Origin: Streptomyces malaysiense
GTDB lineage: Bacteria; Actinomycetota; Actinomycetes; Streptomycetales; Streptomycetaceae
DNA: 64,000 bases
Reading direction: 5' to 3'
Assembly (NCBI RefSeq): GCF_000980885.2
Contig: NZ_LBDA02000049.1
Span: forward strand, 1-64,000
Within the stretch, counting starts at the first letter, position 1. Every line of letters begins with the position of its first letter. Of the stretch, positions 1 through 8,295 are shown piece by piece. The position numbers were made by a program, and so were the translations under genes. The notes under the pieces were generated by a model. The model was not told the DNA's origin. It made no database searches and was given only the letters and a program-made list of their open reading frames with translations.

Positions 1-78
1 CCAGAAGTCGAGCACCGCGTGCTCAAGCGCGGGCAGGTCGACCTGGGCGGGCACCTGGCGGTATGTCGGCGCTGTCAT
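1..78 (-). CDS. ileS: Isoleucyl-tRNA synthetase, N-terminal 26 codons (partial)
   Basis: Reading leftward from ATG at 78 the frame gives MTAPTYRQVP followed by AQVDLPALEH and AVLDFW, the typical N-terminus of actinobacterial IleS. The rest lies outside the window. A GGAGG Shine-Dalgarno at 93-89 precedes the ATG with about 10 nt spacing. That SD is buried in the hairpin of the T-box leader immediately upstream, which independently supports an isoleucine aminoacylation gene. The enzyme charges tRNA-Ile with isoleucine in the cytoplasm. Confidence 0.9.
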   Translation of the reverse strand, partial: MTAPTYRQVPAQVDLPALEHAVLDFW

Positions 79-382
79 CAGCGAGCATCCTCCAACGGAC
101 TTGCTTACTTCCGTCGGAGGGACGAGAGCTTCGATTCCCACGCCGTGTGCGGCGCGCTCCCGCGGTACCACCCTCCTTGGCCCGCCGCCGCGCGTCCCGG
201 CCGCCGGTGAGCCCCCTCATTGGGTTCGCGAAACCGGTTCTACTGGCCTGGCCCTGCGGGTGCGGCTTTCTTCCGGCGGCTCCGGGGTGATCTTCGCGTC
301 GCGCTCGCCCCCGGGCTTCCACCGTCCCCGGGTCGCTCTGGGCTGCGTACGCCGCTACTCGTCCCCATCCATGCTTCTCGCT
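79..382 (-). promoter_or_regulatory. Translational T-box riboswitch leader of ileS
   Basis: On the minus strand the T-box core TGGTACCGCG lies at 170-161. It is followed by a hairpin at 120-89 that pairs CCTCC with the ileS Shine-Dalgarno GGAGG (9 of 10 base pairs in each arm). No terminator U-tract is present, so control is at translation initiation, as is known for actinobacterial ileS T-boxes. A candidate isoleucine specifier ATC lies at 291-289, in the context GCGAAG-ATC-ACCCC, in the expected Stem I region. A -10-like TACACT at 394-389 would place the transcript start near 382, giving a leader of about 300 nt. Uncharged tRNA-Ile is expected to pair with the specifier and the T-box bulge and free the SD. 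Confidence 0.88.
89..120 (-). promoter_or_regulatory. SD-sequestering hairpin of the ileS T-box
   Basis: Positions 111-120 and 89-98 form a near-perfect stem (CCTCC-ACGG pairing with CCGT-GGAGG, one mismatch) around a loop rich in AGTAAGCAAG. The 3' arm is the ileS ribosome-binding site. The T-box motif 40 nt upstream is the competing partner in the tRNA-bound fold. Confidence 0.85.
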
Positions 383-669
383 CCGCCCAGTGTACGGCGC
401 CGCGCGGACAGCGGCCGACCGCCTTTCGGGCCGGTGCCCGCGGGGGCCCGGGGCGGGCGTCCGATGCCCCGAATGGCACGGGTACGGGTGTGATGCCCGG
501 TGTGGCGGATTACCCGGCGGGGAGCTGGGCACAACGGAGGCAGGCCCGTCGCGCGGGGGGTGCGGCCGGGCGAATCGGGCGGTGTGCCCCGTTGCCGCGG
601 GAGGCAAGTCGATTTATCGTCCCAGCACGATTCGCGAGCGAGATCACCATTTGTGAAGGGGCCGCGGCC

Positions 670-1701
670 ATGGTGGCGAGAGAGAGCGCGAAGAAGACCG
701 CGGCCGGGAGGACGGGTACCGACAGGACCGCTGCCCACGAGGCCGCCGCCGGCCCGGCGGCGGAACGGAGAGCGGTGACCGAGGAGGGGGACGGGAAGGC
801 GGTGGCCGGTAGGGCCGCCGCCGAGAAGGGAGCCGCCGTGAAGCCGGTCCTGGAGCAGACGGGCGCGGCCGAGGAGGCCGCCGCCCACCCGGTGGCGAGG
901 AAGACGGCCGCCAGGGGGACGCCGGAGAAGAAGGCGGCGGCCGGGAGGACCGCGGCGGCCGCGCGCAAGACGGCCGCGACGCGGAAGAAGGCGGCCGGGG
1001 GAACGGCGGCCAAGAAGGCGGCGGCGAGGAAGGCGCCCGCCGGGAAGAGCGCGGCCGAGGACGCGACGGCCGGTGACAGGACGGCCGAGGGCACCCCCGG
1101 GGCGGGAACCGCCGACGGTAAGGCCGCGGCGAGGGCCGTGGCCCACAAGGCGGAGCCGGACGAGAAGAGCACGGCCAAGAAGGCGGGCGCGGCGCGGGCC
1201 GCGAAGCAGACAGGAGCCACGAAGGTGGTTGCGAAGAAGACCCCGGGCACGGCCACGGCGGACGACACAGCCCTTACCGAGGCGCGCCTCGCCGCCGCGG
1301 ACCCCGGCGAGCTGGCGGTGCGCCCCGGCGAGGACCCCTGGACCGGGCAGGAGGTCGCCGAGGCGCGCGCGGAGCTCCAGTCCGAGATGGAGCGGCTGCG
1401 GCGGGAGATCAGCTCGTCCGAGGAGTCGCTGGTCGGCCTGATGCGCGACTCCGGGGACGGCGCCGGCGACGACCAGGCCGACACCGGGACCAAGAACATC
1501 ACCCGTGAGCACGAGCTGGCGCTGGCCGCCAACGCGCGCGAGATGCTCACCCAGACCGAACGGGCGCTCGAACGGCTCGACGCGGGCACCTACGGCCTGT
1601 GCGAGAACTGCGGCAACCCCATCGGCAAGGCCCGGATGCAGGCCTTCCCGCGGGCCACCCTGTGCGTGGAGTGCAAGCAGAAGCAGGAACGCCGCTCCTG
1701 A
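670..1701 (+). CDS. TraR/DksA-family zinc-finger protein with long Lys/Ala-rich N-terminal tail
   Basis: A 343-aa protein. The C-terminal ~130 residues hold a coiled-coil region and a TraR/DksA C4 zinc finger, C-x2-C-x17-C-x2-C, ending LCVECKQKQ. DksA/TraR proteins bind the RNA polymerase secondary channel and modulate transcription initiation. Residues 1 to ~205 are low-complexity Lys-Ala-rich sequence with repeated AAKK/TAARK-type motifs. This resembles the tails of histone-H1-like and HupS-type nucleoid proteins, so direct DNA contact is plausible (inference). The start ATG at 670 is preceded by GAAGGGG; the open frame runs further upstream, but only over the divergent T-box leader. It lies between ileS and lspA, the usual Streptomyces order. 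Confidence 0.85.
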   Translation: MVARESAKKTAAGRTGTDRTAAHEAAAGPAAERRAVTEEGDGKAVAGRAAAEKGAAVKPVLEQTGAAEEAAAHPVARKTAARGTPEKKAAAGRTAAAARKTAATRKKAAGGTAAKKAAARKAPAGKSAAEDATAGDRTAEGTPGAGTADGKAAARAVAHKAEPDEKSTAKKAGAARAAKQTGATKVVAKKTPGTATADDTALTEARLAAADPGELAVRPGEDPWTGQEVAEARAELQSEMERLRREISSSEESLVGLMRDSGDGAGDDQADTGTKNITREHELALAANAREMLTQTERALERLDAGTYGLCENCGNPIGKARMQAFPRATLCVECKQKQERRS

Positions 1702-1768
1702 GCGTGTGGGGCCGCCTGAGCGTGCCGTAGTCTCGTCCCCAGTCAGGTACCTAGGTCGAGGGACGCAC

Positions 1769-2356
1769 GTGGCAGAGGCGGAGCGCATCATCAATACGCC
1801 GGACACCCCGCAGGACGGCGCACAGCAGGTCCCGGAGCGCGCGGAGGACCAGGCGCCGGAGCGGACCGGCCGTGGCCGCCGGATCGCCGTGCTGTTCGCC
1901 GTGGCCGCGTTCGCCTACGCGCTCGACCTGATCAGCAAGACCCTGGTGGTGGCCAAGCTGGAGGGCCACGCGCCGATCAAGCTGGTCGGGGACCTGCTGG
2001 AGCTGAACGCCATCCGCAACCCGGGCGCCGCCTTCGGCTTCGGGGCGGCCTTCACCGTGATCTTCACGGTGATCGCCGCGGCGGTGATCGTGGTGATCAT
2101 GCGCCTGGCCCGCAAGCTCTACAGCTTCCCCTGGGCCGTCGCGCTCGGCCTGCTGCTCGGCGGCGCGCTCGGCAACCTCACCGACCGGATCTTCCGCGCC
2201 CCCGGGGTGTTCGAGGGCCAGGTCGTGGACTTCATCGCGCCGAAGGGCTTCGCGATCTTCAATCTCGCCGACTCGGCGATCGTGTGCGGCGGCATCCTGA
2301 TCGTGCTGCTGTCCTTCCGCGGCCTGGACCCCGACGGCACGGTCCACAAGGACTGA
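1769..2356 (+). CDS. lspA: Lipoprotein signal peptidase (signal peptidase II)
   Basis: A 195-aa membrane aspartyl protease that removes signal peptides from diacylglyceryl-modified prolipoproteins. The two catalytic aspartates sit in NLTDR (D139) and FNLADSA (D168), the classic LspA motifs, and NPGAAFG is also present. Four hydrophobic segments cover residues ~38-185. The N-terminal ~35 residues are a polar, Glu/Gln/Pro-rich cytoplasmic extension common in actinobacteria. The GTG start at 1769 follows GAGGGA with good spacing. Its functional partner lgt lies 40 kb away at 42867. Confidence 0.95.
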   Translation: MAEAERIINTPDTPQDGAQQVPERAEDQAPERTGRGRRIAVLFAVAAFAYALDLISKTLVVAKLEGHAPIKLVGDLLELNAIRNPGAAFGFGAAFTVIFTVIAAAVIVVIMRLARKLYSFPWAVALGLLLGGALGNLTDRIFRAPGVFEGQVVDFIAPKGFAIFNLADSAIVCGGILIVLLSFRGLDPDGTVHKD

Positions 2357-2464
2357 CGGCACGGCCCACGACGACCGACGACGCGGGCTCCGGCGGACCG
2401 GGGCCGCGGCCGGTTCTCCACAGGCCCGGTCAGGGCCGCCGTGCCCGTCCGGCATACTCGACGG

Positions 2465-3409
2465 GTGAGCACGATTCCCGAGATCCGTACCCTGCCCGTG
2501 CCCGACGGCCTGGAGGGCGAGCGCGTCGACGCCGCCATCTCCCGCATGTTCGGCTTCTCCCGCACGAAGGCGGCCGAGCTGGCCGCGGCCGGCAAGGTGC
2601 AGGTCGACGGCGCGGTCGTCGGCAAGTCCGAGCGGGTGCGCGGCGGCGCCTGGCTGGAGGTCGAGATGCCGCAGGCGCCCGCGCCGGTGCAGGTGGTCGC
2701 CGAGCCCGTCGAGGGCATGGAGATCGTGCACGACGACGACGACGTGGTCGTGATCGTCAAGCCGGTCGGCGTGGCCGCGCACCCCTCCCCGGGCTGGAGC
2801 GGACCGACCGTCATCGGCGGTCTCGCCGCCGCCGGCTACCGGATCTCCACCTCCGGCGCCGCCGAGCGCCAGGGCATCGTGCACCGCCTGGACGTGGGCA
2901 CCTCCGGCCTGATGGTGGTCGCCAAGTCGGAGTACGCGTACACCTCGCTCAAGCGCCAGTTCAAGGAGCGCACGGTCGACAAGCGCTACCACACCCTGGT
3001 CCAGGGCCACCCGGACCCGACGAGCGGCACCATCGACGCCCCGATCGGCCGTCACCCCCACCACGACTACAAGTGGGCGGTCACCGCCGACGGCAAGCCC
3101 TCGGTGACGCACTACGACCTCATCGAGGCCTTCCGCGCCGCCTCCCTGCTCGACGTGAAGCTGGAGACCGGCCGCACCCACCAGATCCGCGTCCACATGG
3201 CCGCCCACCGCCACCCGTGCGTCGGCGACCTCACCTACGGCGCCGACCCCACCCTCGCCAAGCGGCTGCGCATCACCCGCCAGTGGCTGCACGCCGTGCG
3301 CCTCGGCTTCGAACACCCGGGCGAGGGCCGCTGGGTGGAGTTCGCCTCCGACTACCCCGAGGATCTCCAGCAGGCCCTCGACCTGGTCCGCGAGGAGACC
3401 TACGGATGA
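2465..3409 (+). CDS. rluD: RluD-family 23S rRNA pseudouridine synthase
   Basis: A 314-aa RluA/RluD-family enzyme that isomerises uridines in large-subunit rRNA. An N-terminal S4 RNA-binding domain (about residues 12-75, FGFSRTKAAELAAAG) is followed by the catalytic domain with HRLDVGTSGL near residue 140. The Asp in HRLD is the catalytic residue. The ETGRTHQIRVH motif confirms the family. The GTG start at 2465 is chosen because homology begins STIPEIRTLP; an in-frame ATG eight codons earlier is possible. The stop overlaps the next gene as ATGA, implying translational coupling. Confidence 0.92.
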   Translation: MSTIPEIRTLPVPDGLEGERVDAAISRMFGFSRTKAAELAAAGKVQVDGAVVGKSERVRGGAWLEVEMPQAPAPVQVVAEPVEGMEIVHDDDDVVVIVKPVGVAAHPSPGWSGPTVIGGLAAAGYRISTSGAAERQGIVHRLDVGTSGLMVVAKSEYAYTSLKRQFKERTVDKRYHTLVQGHPDPTSGTIDAPIGRHPHHDYKWAVTADGKPSVTHYDLIEAFRAASLLDVKLETGRTHQIRVHMAAHRHPCVGDLTYGADPTLAKRLRITRQWLHAVRLGFEHPGEGRWVEFASDYPEDLQQALDLVREETYG

Positions 3410-3873
3410 CCGGGACCCCCACCGTCCGCGTCGCCGCGGACCCCGCCGACCTGGAGGCGTGCTTCGCGGTCCGCAAGGACGTCTTCGTCCAGGAGCAGGG
3501 CGTGGACGAGGCCATCGAGTACGACGTGTACGACGCCGCCGCCGTGCACGTGCTGGCCCTGGGCGCGGACGGCACCCCGCTGGGCACCGGGCGGCTGCTG
3601 ACCGGCGAGGCGGCCGTCGCCAAGACCGGCGCGGACGCCTCCGTCGGCTCCCTCGGGCGGCTCGCGGTCTCCCGCCGGGCGCGCGGGCTCGGCATCGGCG
3701 CCGCCCTGGTGCGGGCCATCGAGGACGCGGCCCGCGCGCGTGGCCTGGCCGCGGTGGACCTGCACGCGCAGACCCAGGCGCTCGGTTTCTACGAGCGGCT
3801 CGGCTACGCGGCGTACGGACCGGAGTTCCTGGACGCCGACATGCCCCACCGGGCGATGCGCCGCGCCCTGTGA
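3406..3873 (+). CDS. GNAT-family N-acetyltransferase
   Basis: A 155-aa single-domain GCN5-related acetyltransferase. Motif A reads LAVSRRARGLGIGAALV (residues ~84-100), the acetyl-CoA pyrophosphate-binding loop. The C-terminal GFYERLGYAAYG is the usual motif B. The N-terminus (CFAVRKDVFVQEQGV) resembles the ElaA/YitI-like branch. The start ATG overlaps the rluD stop, so the two are likely co-translated. The substrate cannot be read from sequence. Confidence 0.88.
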   Translation: MTGTPTVRVAADPADLEACFAVRKDVFVQEQGVDEAIEYDVYDAAAVHVLALGADGTPLGTGRLLTGEAAVAKTGADASVGSLGRLAVSRRARGLGIGAALVRAIEDAARARGLAAVDLHAQTQALGFYERLGYAAYGPEFLDADMPHRAMRRAL

Positions 3874-3994
3874 CCACCGGGCGCACGAGCCGCTGAACGG
3901 GGGGCGGCGGCACCCTCCGGGCCGACGGGCACGGACGGCCGCCGGCCGGGCGGCATGGCAGGCTTGAAGCCCCGCGTCCCGTGCCGACCCCGGA

Positions 3995-5590
3995 GTGCCG
4001 TCCTTGGATCAGCTGGCCCTGTTGTTCGCCCTGCTGCTCGGGGCCCTGGTGAGCGTCCCGGTCGGCGACCGCCTCGGGGTGCCGGCCCCGGTGCTGATGA
4101 CGCTGTTCGGCGGGGTCCTCGCGGTGGCCGACTTCGTGCCCAACGTGGACATCCCGCCCGAGCTGATCCTCCCCGGACTGCTGCCGCCGCTGCTGTACGC
4201 GGCCGTACGGCGCACCTCCTGGCGGCAGTTCGCGGCCAACAAGCGCCCGATCCTCACCCTGGCCGTCGCCCTGGTGTTCGTGACCATGGTGTGCGTCGCC
4301 CTCGTCGCCCACGCGATCGTGCCCGGCCTCTCGGTCGCCGCCGCCGTGGCGCTCGGCGCCCTGATCGCCCCGCCCGACCCGGTCGCCGCGACCAGCGTCG
4401 CCGGTCAACTGGGGCTGCCGCGCCGCCTGGTGTCCATCCTGGAGGGCGAGGGGCTGTTCAACGACGTCACGGCCATCGTGCTCTACCACGTGGCGATCGC
4501 CGCCGCGGTGAGCGGCCTGTTCTCGCCCTGGCGCGCCGGGCTCGCGCTGGTGCTGTCCGCCGTGGTGGCGGTGGCCGTGGGGCTGCTGCTCGGCTGGGGC
4601 GCCAACCGGCTGATGGACCTGCTGGGGGACCCCACGCTCCAGATCGGCCTGACCCTGCTGGTGCCGTACGCCTCCTACGTGCTCGCGGAGAAGCTCCAGG
4701 GCTCCGGCGTGCTCGCCGTGCTCACCACGGCCCTCTACCTCTCCGAGTACGCCACCGGCGCCGACGACGTGATGACCCGGCTGGCCGGACACACCTTCTG
4801 GGACATCATCGACACCCTCGTCACGGGCGTCGCCTTCGGGCTGATCGGCCTGGAACTGCACAACGCGATCCGCACGGCCAGCGGACGCTGGGGCGAACTG
4901 CTCGGCTGGGCCGCCGCCGTCGCCGGTGTGGTGATCGTCGTACGGCTGCTGTGGCTGCTCCCGGCGACCTGGCTGACCAAACGGCTGCACGCCCGGCGCG
5001 ACGTGGAGGAGGAGATCCCGGCGAGCTGGCGGGAGACGGTCGTGATGTGGTGGTCCGGGATGCGCGGGGTGGCCTCGGTCGCGCTGGCGCTGGCCATCCC
5101 GCTGGAGACCGACGCCGGCAAGCCCTTCCCGGACCGGGGCGAGATCGTCTTCATCGCCTTCGGAGTGATCGTCGCCACCCTGGTGCTCCAGGGCCTCACC
5201 CTGCCGTGGCTGGTCAAACGGCTGCGGGTGCGGGCCGACGCCGAGCGGGAGAAGGAGTACGAGAAGGATCTGGCGGTCCGCGCGGCCAAGGCGGCCAAGC
5301 GCCGGCTGCGGGAGATCGAACAGGTGGAGGACCTGCCCGAGGAGCTGTCCGAGCAGATGCTGCGGCAGGCCTTCGACATCGGCATCCGGATCAGCCCCGA
5401 CATGGGTGAGGAGGAGCGCCGCGAGGCACAGCACCAGCGGGCCAAGCGGCTGAAGCGGATCCGGCGCATCCAGGGCGAGATGCTCAGCGCGGCCCGGCAC
5501 GAGGTGCTCGCCGCGCGCAGCGAGCCGGGCATGGACCCGGAGATCGTGGACCGGATCCTGCGCCACCTCGATGTGCGCAGCCTGCGCTAG
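3995..5590 (+). CDS. Na+/H+ antiporter, CPA1 family
   Basis: A 531-aa membrane protein. About 12 hydrophobic segments span residues ~1-405, with hallmark CPA1 motifs PPDPVAATSV and EGEGLFNDVTAIVLY; the Asp in the second is the ion-binding residue of this family. A charged cytoplasmic tail of about 125 residues is rich in Lys/Arg/Glu and probably helical. It exchanges protons for Na+ (or K+) across the cytoplasmic membrane. The GTG start at 3995 is the earliest in frame; TTG at 4004 is an alternative. There is no obvious operon partner. Confidence 0.9.
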   Translation: MPSLDQLALLFALLLGALVSVPVGDRLGVPAPVLMTLFGGVLAVADFVPNVDIPPELILPGLLPPLLYAAVRRTSWRQFAANKRPILTLAVALVFVTMVCVALVAHAIVPGLSVAAAVALGALIAPPDPVAATSVAGQLGLPRRLVSILEGEGLFNDVTAIVLYHVAIAAAVSGLFSPWRAGLALVLSAVVAVAVGLLLGWGANRLMDLLGDPTLQIGLTLLVPYASYVLAEKLQGSGVLAVLTTALYLSEYATGADDVMTRLAGHTFWDIIDTLVTGVAFGLIGLELHNAIRTASGRWGELLGWAAAVAGVVIVVRLLWLLPATWLTKRLHARRDVEEEIPASWRETVVMWWSGMRGVASVALALAIPLETDAGKPFPDRGEIVFIAFGVIVATLVLQGLTLPWLVKRLRVRADAEREKEYEKDLAVRAAKAAKRRLREIEQVEDLPEELSEQMLRQAFDIGIRISPDMGEEERREAQHQRAKRLKRIRRIQGEMLSAARHEVLAARSEPGMDPEIVDRILRHLDVRSLR

Positions 5591-5692
5591 CCAGGTCCTG
5601 TCCCGGGAGGCTGTGCGTCTGCGGTCACACAAACGTACGGGGACTGTGGACAAGCGGAAGCGCCCTCCGCCGCGGACTCCTACTCTCGGATC

Positions 5693-6433
5693 ATGAATCG
5701 CAACATCGTGATCAGCGGAGGCGGTACGGGCATCGGGCTGGCGACGGCACGGGCCTTCGCCGCGGACGGGGACCGGGTGCTGCTCCTCGGGCGGCGCGCG
5801 CGGGTGCTGGAGGAGGCCGGGGTGCCGGGGGCGCTCACGCACGCGGCCGACCTCGCCGAGCCCGCCGACGTGCGGGAGGTCGCCCGCCTCGTCGCCCGGG
5901 AGTTCGGCACCGTCGACGTGCTCGTGCACGGCGCCGGGGGCTCCGGCGGCCTGGAGCCCCCGGCCGGCGGCGAGGACCCCCTCGACCGGGTGGCCCACGC
6001 CTGGACCGTCGCCTTCAGACTCAACACCCTGACCGCGGTGCTGCTCACCGAGGCCCTCCGGGACCGGCTCGCCGAGCCCGGCGGCCGGGTGCTCTTCCTC
6101 AGCTCCATCGCCGCCTACCGGGGCTCGGGCAGCGGCGCCTACGCGGCCGCCAAGGCCGGACTGCACCCCTACGCCCACGATCTGGCCCGCAGGCTCGGCC
6201 ACCGGGGCATCACGGTGAACGTGGTCGCGCCCGGCTATGTCGAGGACACCGGCTTCTTCGGCGACGGCATGTCCGAGGAGCGGCGCGGGCAGCTCGTGGC
6301 CGAGACCTCCACCGGCCGGGCCGGCGAGCCGGGGGACGTGGCGTCCACCCTGCACTGGCTGGCCTCGCCCGCCGCCGGGCACATCACCTCACAGATCATC
6401 CAGGTCAACGGAGGCGCCGAACGCGGACACTGA
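5693..6433 (+). CDS. SDR-family oxidoreductase (classical short-chain dehydrogenase)
   Basis: A 246-aa Rossmann-fold enzyme. The cofactor motif is SGGGTGIG at residues ~8-15. The catalytic Ser is in FLSSIAAY, the Tyr in YAAAKAGL and the Lys four residues later. A conserved C-terminal INGGAERGH-like ending (VNGGAERGH) is present. The arginines after the first beta strand (LGRRARV) favour NADP(H). The substrate is unknown. It converges with the mscS-like gene; 32 nt separate the two stops. A -10-like hexamer, TACTCT, lies about 20 nt before the ATG. Confidence 0.88.
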   Translation: MNRNIVISGGGTGIGLATARAFAADGDRVLLLGRRARVLEEAGVPGALTHAADLAEPADVREVARLVAREFGTVDVLVHGAGGSGGLEPPAGGEDPLDRVAHAWTVAFRLNTLTAVLLTEALRDRLAEPGGRVLFLSSIAAYRGSGSGAYAAAKAGLHPYAHDLARRLGHRGITVNVVAPGYVEDTGFFGDGMSEERRGQLVAETSTGRAGEPGDVASTLHWLASPAAGHITSQIIQVNGGAERGH

Positions 6434-6465
6434 GCCGGTCGGCATGGCCGCCGGCCCCGTCCCGC

Positions 6466-7572
6466 TCAGCTTTTGCCGGTGCGCGGGAACTCGTACGCCT
6501 TGCGCAGGGAGTGACGGTCCGGGGACGGGACGCGGTGGGGCGGCGGCACCGCGTCCGCGGTGTTGACCCGGGGCAGCGCGTAGGGGTGCTCCGCGGACAG
6601 CCAGGTGATCATCTGCTCGCGGACCGCGACCCGCACCGTCCAGATGTCGTCGGCGTCCTTCGCGGTCACCAGCGCGCGCACCTCCATGGTGTTGGCGGTG
6701 GAGTCGGTCACCACCAGGTTGGAGGCCCGGCCGTCCCAGGCCGGGCACTGGCGCAGGATGTCGCGCAGCTTCTCGCGCATCGCCTCCAGGGGCGCGCTGT
6801 GGTCGAGCTGCCAGAAGACGATCCCGGTCATCTGCGGGGTGCCCCGCGACCAGTTCTCGAAGGGGTTGGAGGTGAAGTACGACACCGGCATGGTGATCCG
6901 GCGCTCGTCCCAGGTCCGCACCGTCAGAAAGGTCAGGGTGATCTCCTCGATCGAGCCCCACTCGCCGTCCACGACCACGGTGTCGCCGATGCGGACCATG
7001 TCGCCGAAGGCGATCTGGAGTCCCGCGAACAGGTTCGACAGCGTCGACTGCGCGGCGACACCGGCCACGATGCCGAGAACACCGGCCGAGGCCAGCAGCG
7101 AGGCGCCCGCCGCGCGCATCGCCGGGAAGGTCAGCAGCATCGCGGCCACCGCGACCACGCCGACGATCGCCGAGACCACCCGCATGATCAGTGTGACCTG
7201 GGTGCGCACCCGCCGTACCCGCGCCGCGTCGTGGTGGGCGCGCGCGTAGCGGCTGTACGTCGTCTCGACCACGGCCCCCGCGATCCGGATCACCAGCCAC
7301 GCCGCGGCACCGATCAGCACCAGCGTCAGGGTCCGCCCGACCCCGTCCCGGTGCTCCTCGAACAGCTCCGCCTCGTCGTAGGAGCCTCTGAGCAGGGCGG
7401 CCCACAGGACCAGCTGGTACGGGACGCGGGCGCGCCGCAGCAGGTCCCACAGGGGGGTCTCGGGGTGGCGTTCGTCCGCTTTGCGCAGCAGTACGTCCGT
7501 GGCCCAGCCGATGAGGACGGTCAGGAACACGGACGCGCCGACCACGATCACGGGACGCAGTACGGTCTCCAT
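6466..7572 (-). CDS. MscS-family mechanosensitive ion channel
   Basis: A 368-aa membrane protein. Hydrophobic segments lie at residues ~6-25, ~75-105 and ~125-195. The pore-lining TM3-like stretch with Ala/Gly spacing precedes the MscS beta domain NLFAGLQIAF-GDMVRIGD-TVVV and the YFTSNPFENWSR region. MscS channels release osmolytes during hypo-osmotic shock. The ATG at 7572 (METVLRPVIV) is preferred over upstream codons because AAGG lies just upstream and the extra upstream residues look non-coding. Confidence 0.9.
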   Translation of the reverse strand: METVLRPVIVVGASVFLTVLIGWATDVLLRKADERHPETPLWDLLRRARVPYQLVLWAALLRGSYDEAELFEEHRDGVGRTLTLVLIGAAAWLVIRIAGAVVETTYSRYARAHHDAARVRRVRTQVTLIMRVVSAIVGVVAVAAMLLTFPAMRAAGASLLASAGVLGIVAGVAAQSTLSNLFAGLQIAFGDMVRIGDTVVVDGEWGSIEEITLTFLTVRTWDERRITMPVSYFTSNPFENWSRGTPQMTGIVFWQLDHSAPLEAMREKLRDILRQCPAWDGRASNLVVTDSTANTMEVRALVTAKDADDIWTVRVAVREQMITWLSAEHPYALPRVNTADAVPPPHRVPSPDRHSLRKAYEFPRTGKS

Positions 7573-7660
7573 GCCTTGGAACGTAACCGGCTGCGGCGCT
7601 CGCGAACCTGTGATTTGTCCCGCTCCGGGGCCGGACCCCCGGGACTGGCACCATGGGCTC

Positions 7661-8239
7661 ATGAACATCATGCTCTTTCACTCGACCTACGGGCTCAGGC
7701 CCGCGGTGCGCGACGCCGCCGACCGGTTGCGCGCGGCCGGCCACGAGGTGTGGACGCCGGACCTCTTCGAGGGGCGGACGTTCGGCACCGTCGAGGAGGG
7801 CATGGAGTTCAGCGACGGGATCGGCAAGGAGGAGCTGCTGAAGCGGGCCGTGCTGGCGGCGGCGCCGTACTCCGAGCGGGGGCTGGTCTACGCCGGGTTC
7901 TCGCTCGGTGCCTCCGTGGCGCAGACCCTCGCCCTCGGCGACGACAGGGCGCGCGGACTGCTGCTTCTGCACGGCACCTCGGACATCGCGCCGAACGCGC
8001 ATGTGGACGAGCTGCCGGTGCAGCTGCACGTGGCCGAGCCGGACCCGTTCGAGACGGACGACTGGCTCGGCGCCTGGTACCTCGGGATGGGCCGGGCGGG
8101 CGCCGATGTGGAGGTCTACCGGTATGCCGGGGCCGGGCATCTGTACACCGACCCGGACCTCCCGGACCACGACGCGCAGGCCGCCGAGGCGACCTGGCGC
8201 GTGGCGCTCGGCTTCCTCGACGGCCTGCGGTCGGCCTAG
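7661..8239 (+). CDS. Dienelactone hydrolase family protein (alpha/beta hydrolase)
   Basis: A 192-aa alpha/beta hydrolase of the DLH family. The nucleophile elbow is GFSLGAS, with Ser in place of the Cys used by true dienelactone hydrolases. The acid is likely in EPDPFETDDW and the His in GAGHLYTDPD. The cytoplasmic ester- or lactone-hydrolysing role is not further specified by sequence. It is transcribed divergently from the mscS-like gene, with under 90 nt between starts. ATG 7661 is chosen; ATG 7670 is also possible. It converges with phoD. Confidence 0.85.
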   Translation: MNIMLFHSTYGLRPAVRDAADRLRAAGHEVWTPDLFEGRTFGTVEEGMEFSDGIGKEELLKRAVLAAAPYSERGLVYAGFSLGASVAQTLALGDDRARGLLLLHGTSDIAPNAHVDELPVQLHVAEPDPFETDDWLGAWYLGMGRAGADVEVYRYAGAGHLYTDPDLPDHDAQAAEATWRVALGFLDGLRSA

Positions 8240-8251
8240 GGCCTCTCGCTT

Positions 8252-8283
8252 GGATCATGCCGGGCCCTGATCCGGCCTGATCC
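8252..8283. terminator. Possible bidirectional hairpin between convergent genes
   Basis: GGATCA (8252-8257) pairs with TGATCC (8268-8273), and a second copy of CCTGATCCG follows directly. The element sits in the 56-nt gap between two convergent stops. There is no T-tract, so termination is an inference from position and symmetry. Confidence 0.4.
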
Positions 8284-8295
8284 GAACGGAAGACC

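Noticed and set aside
1751..6382. 1.5-kilo-codon open frame antisense to lspA, rluD and the antiporter
   Set aside because: Composition is typical of a shadow frame and it opposes several well-identified genes.
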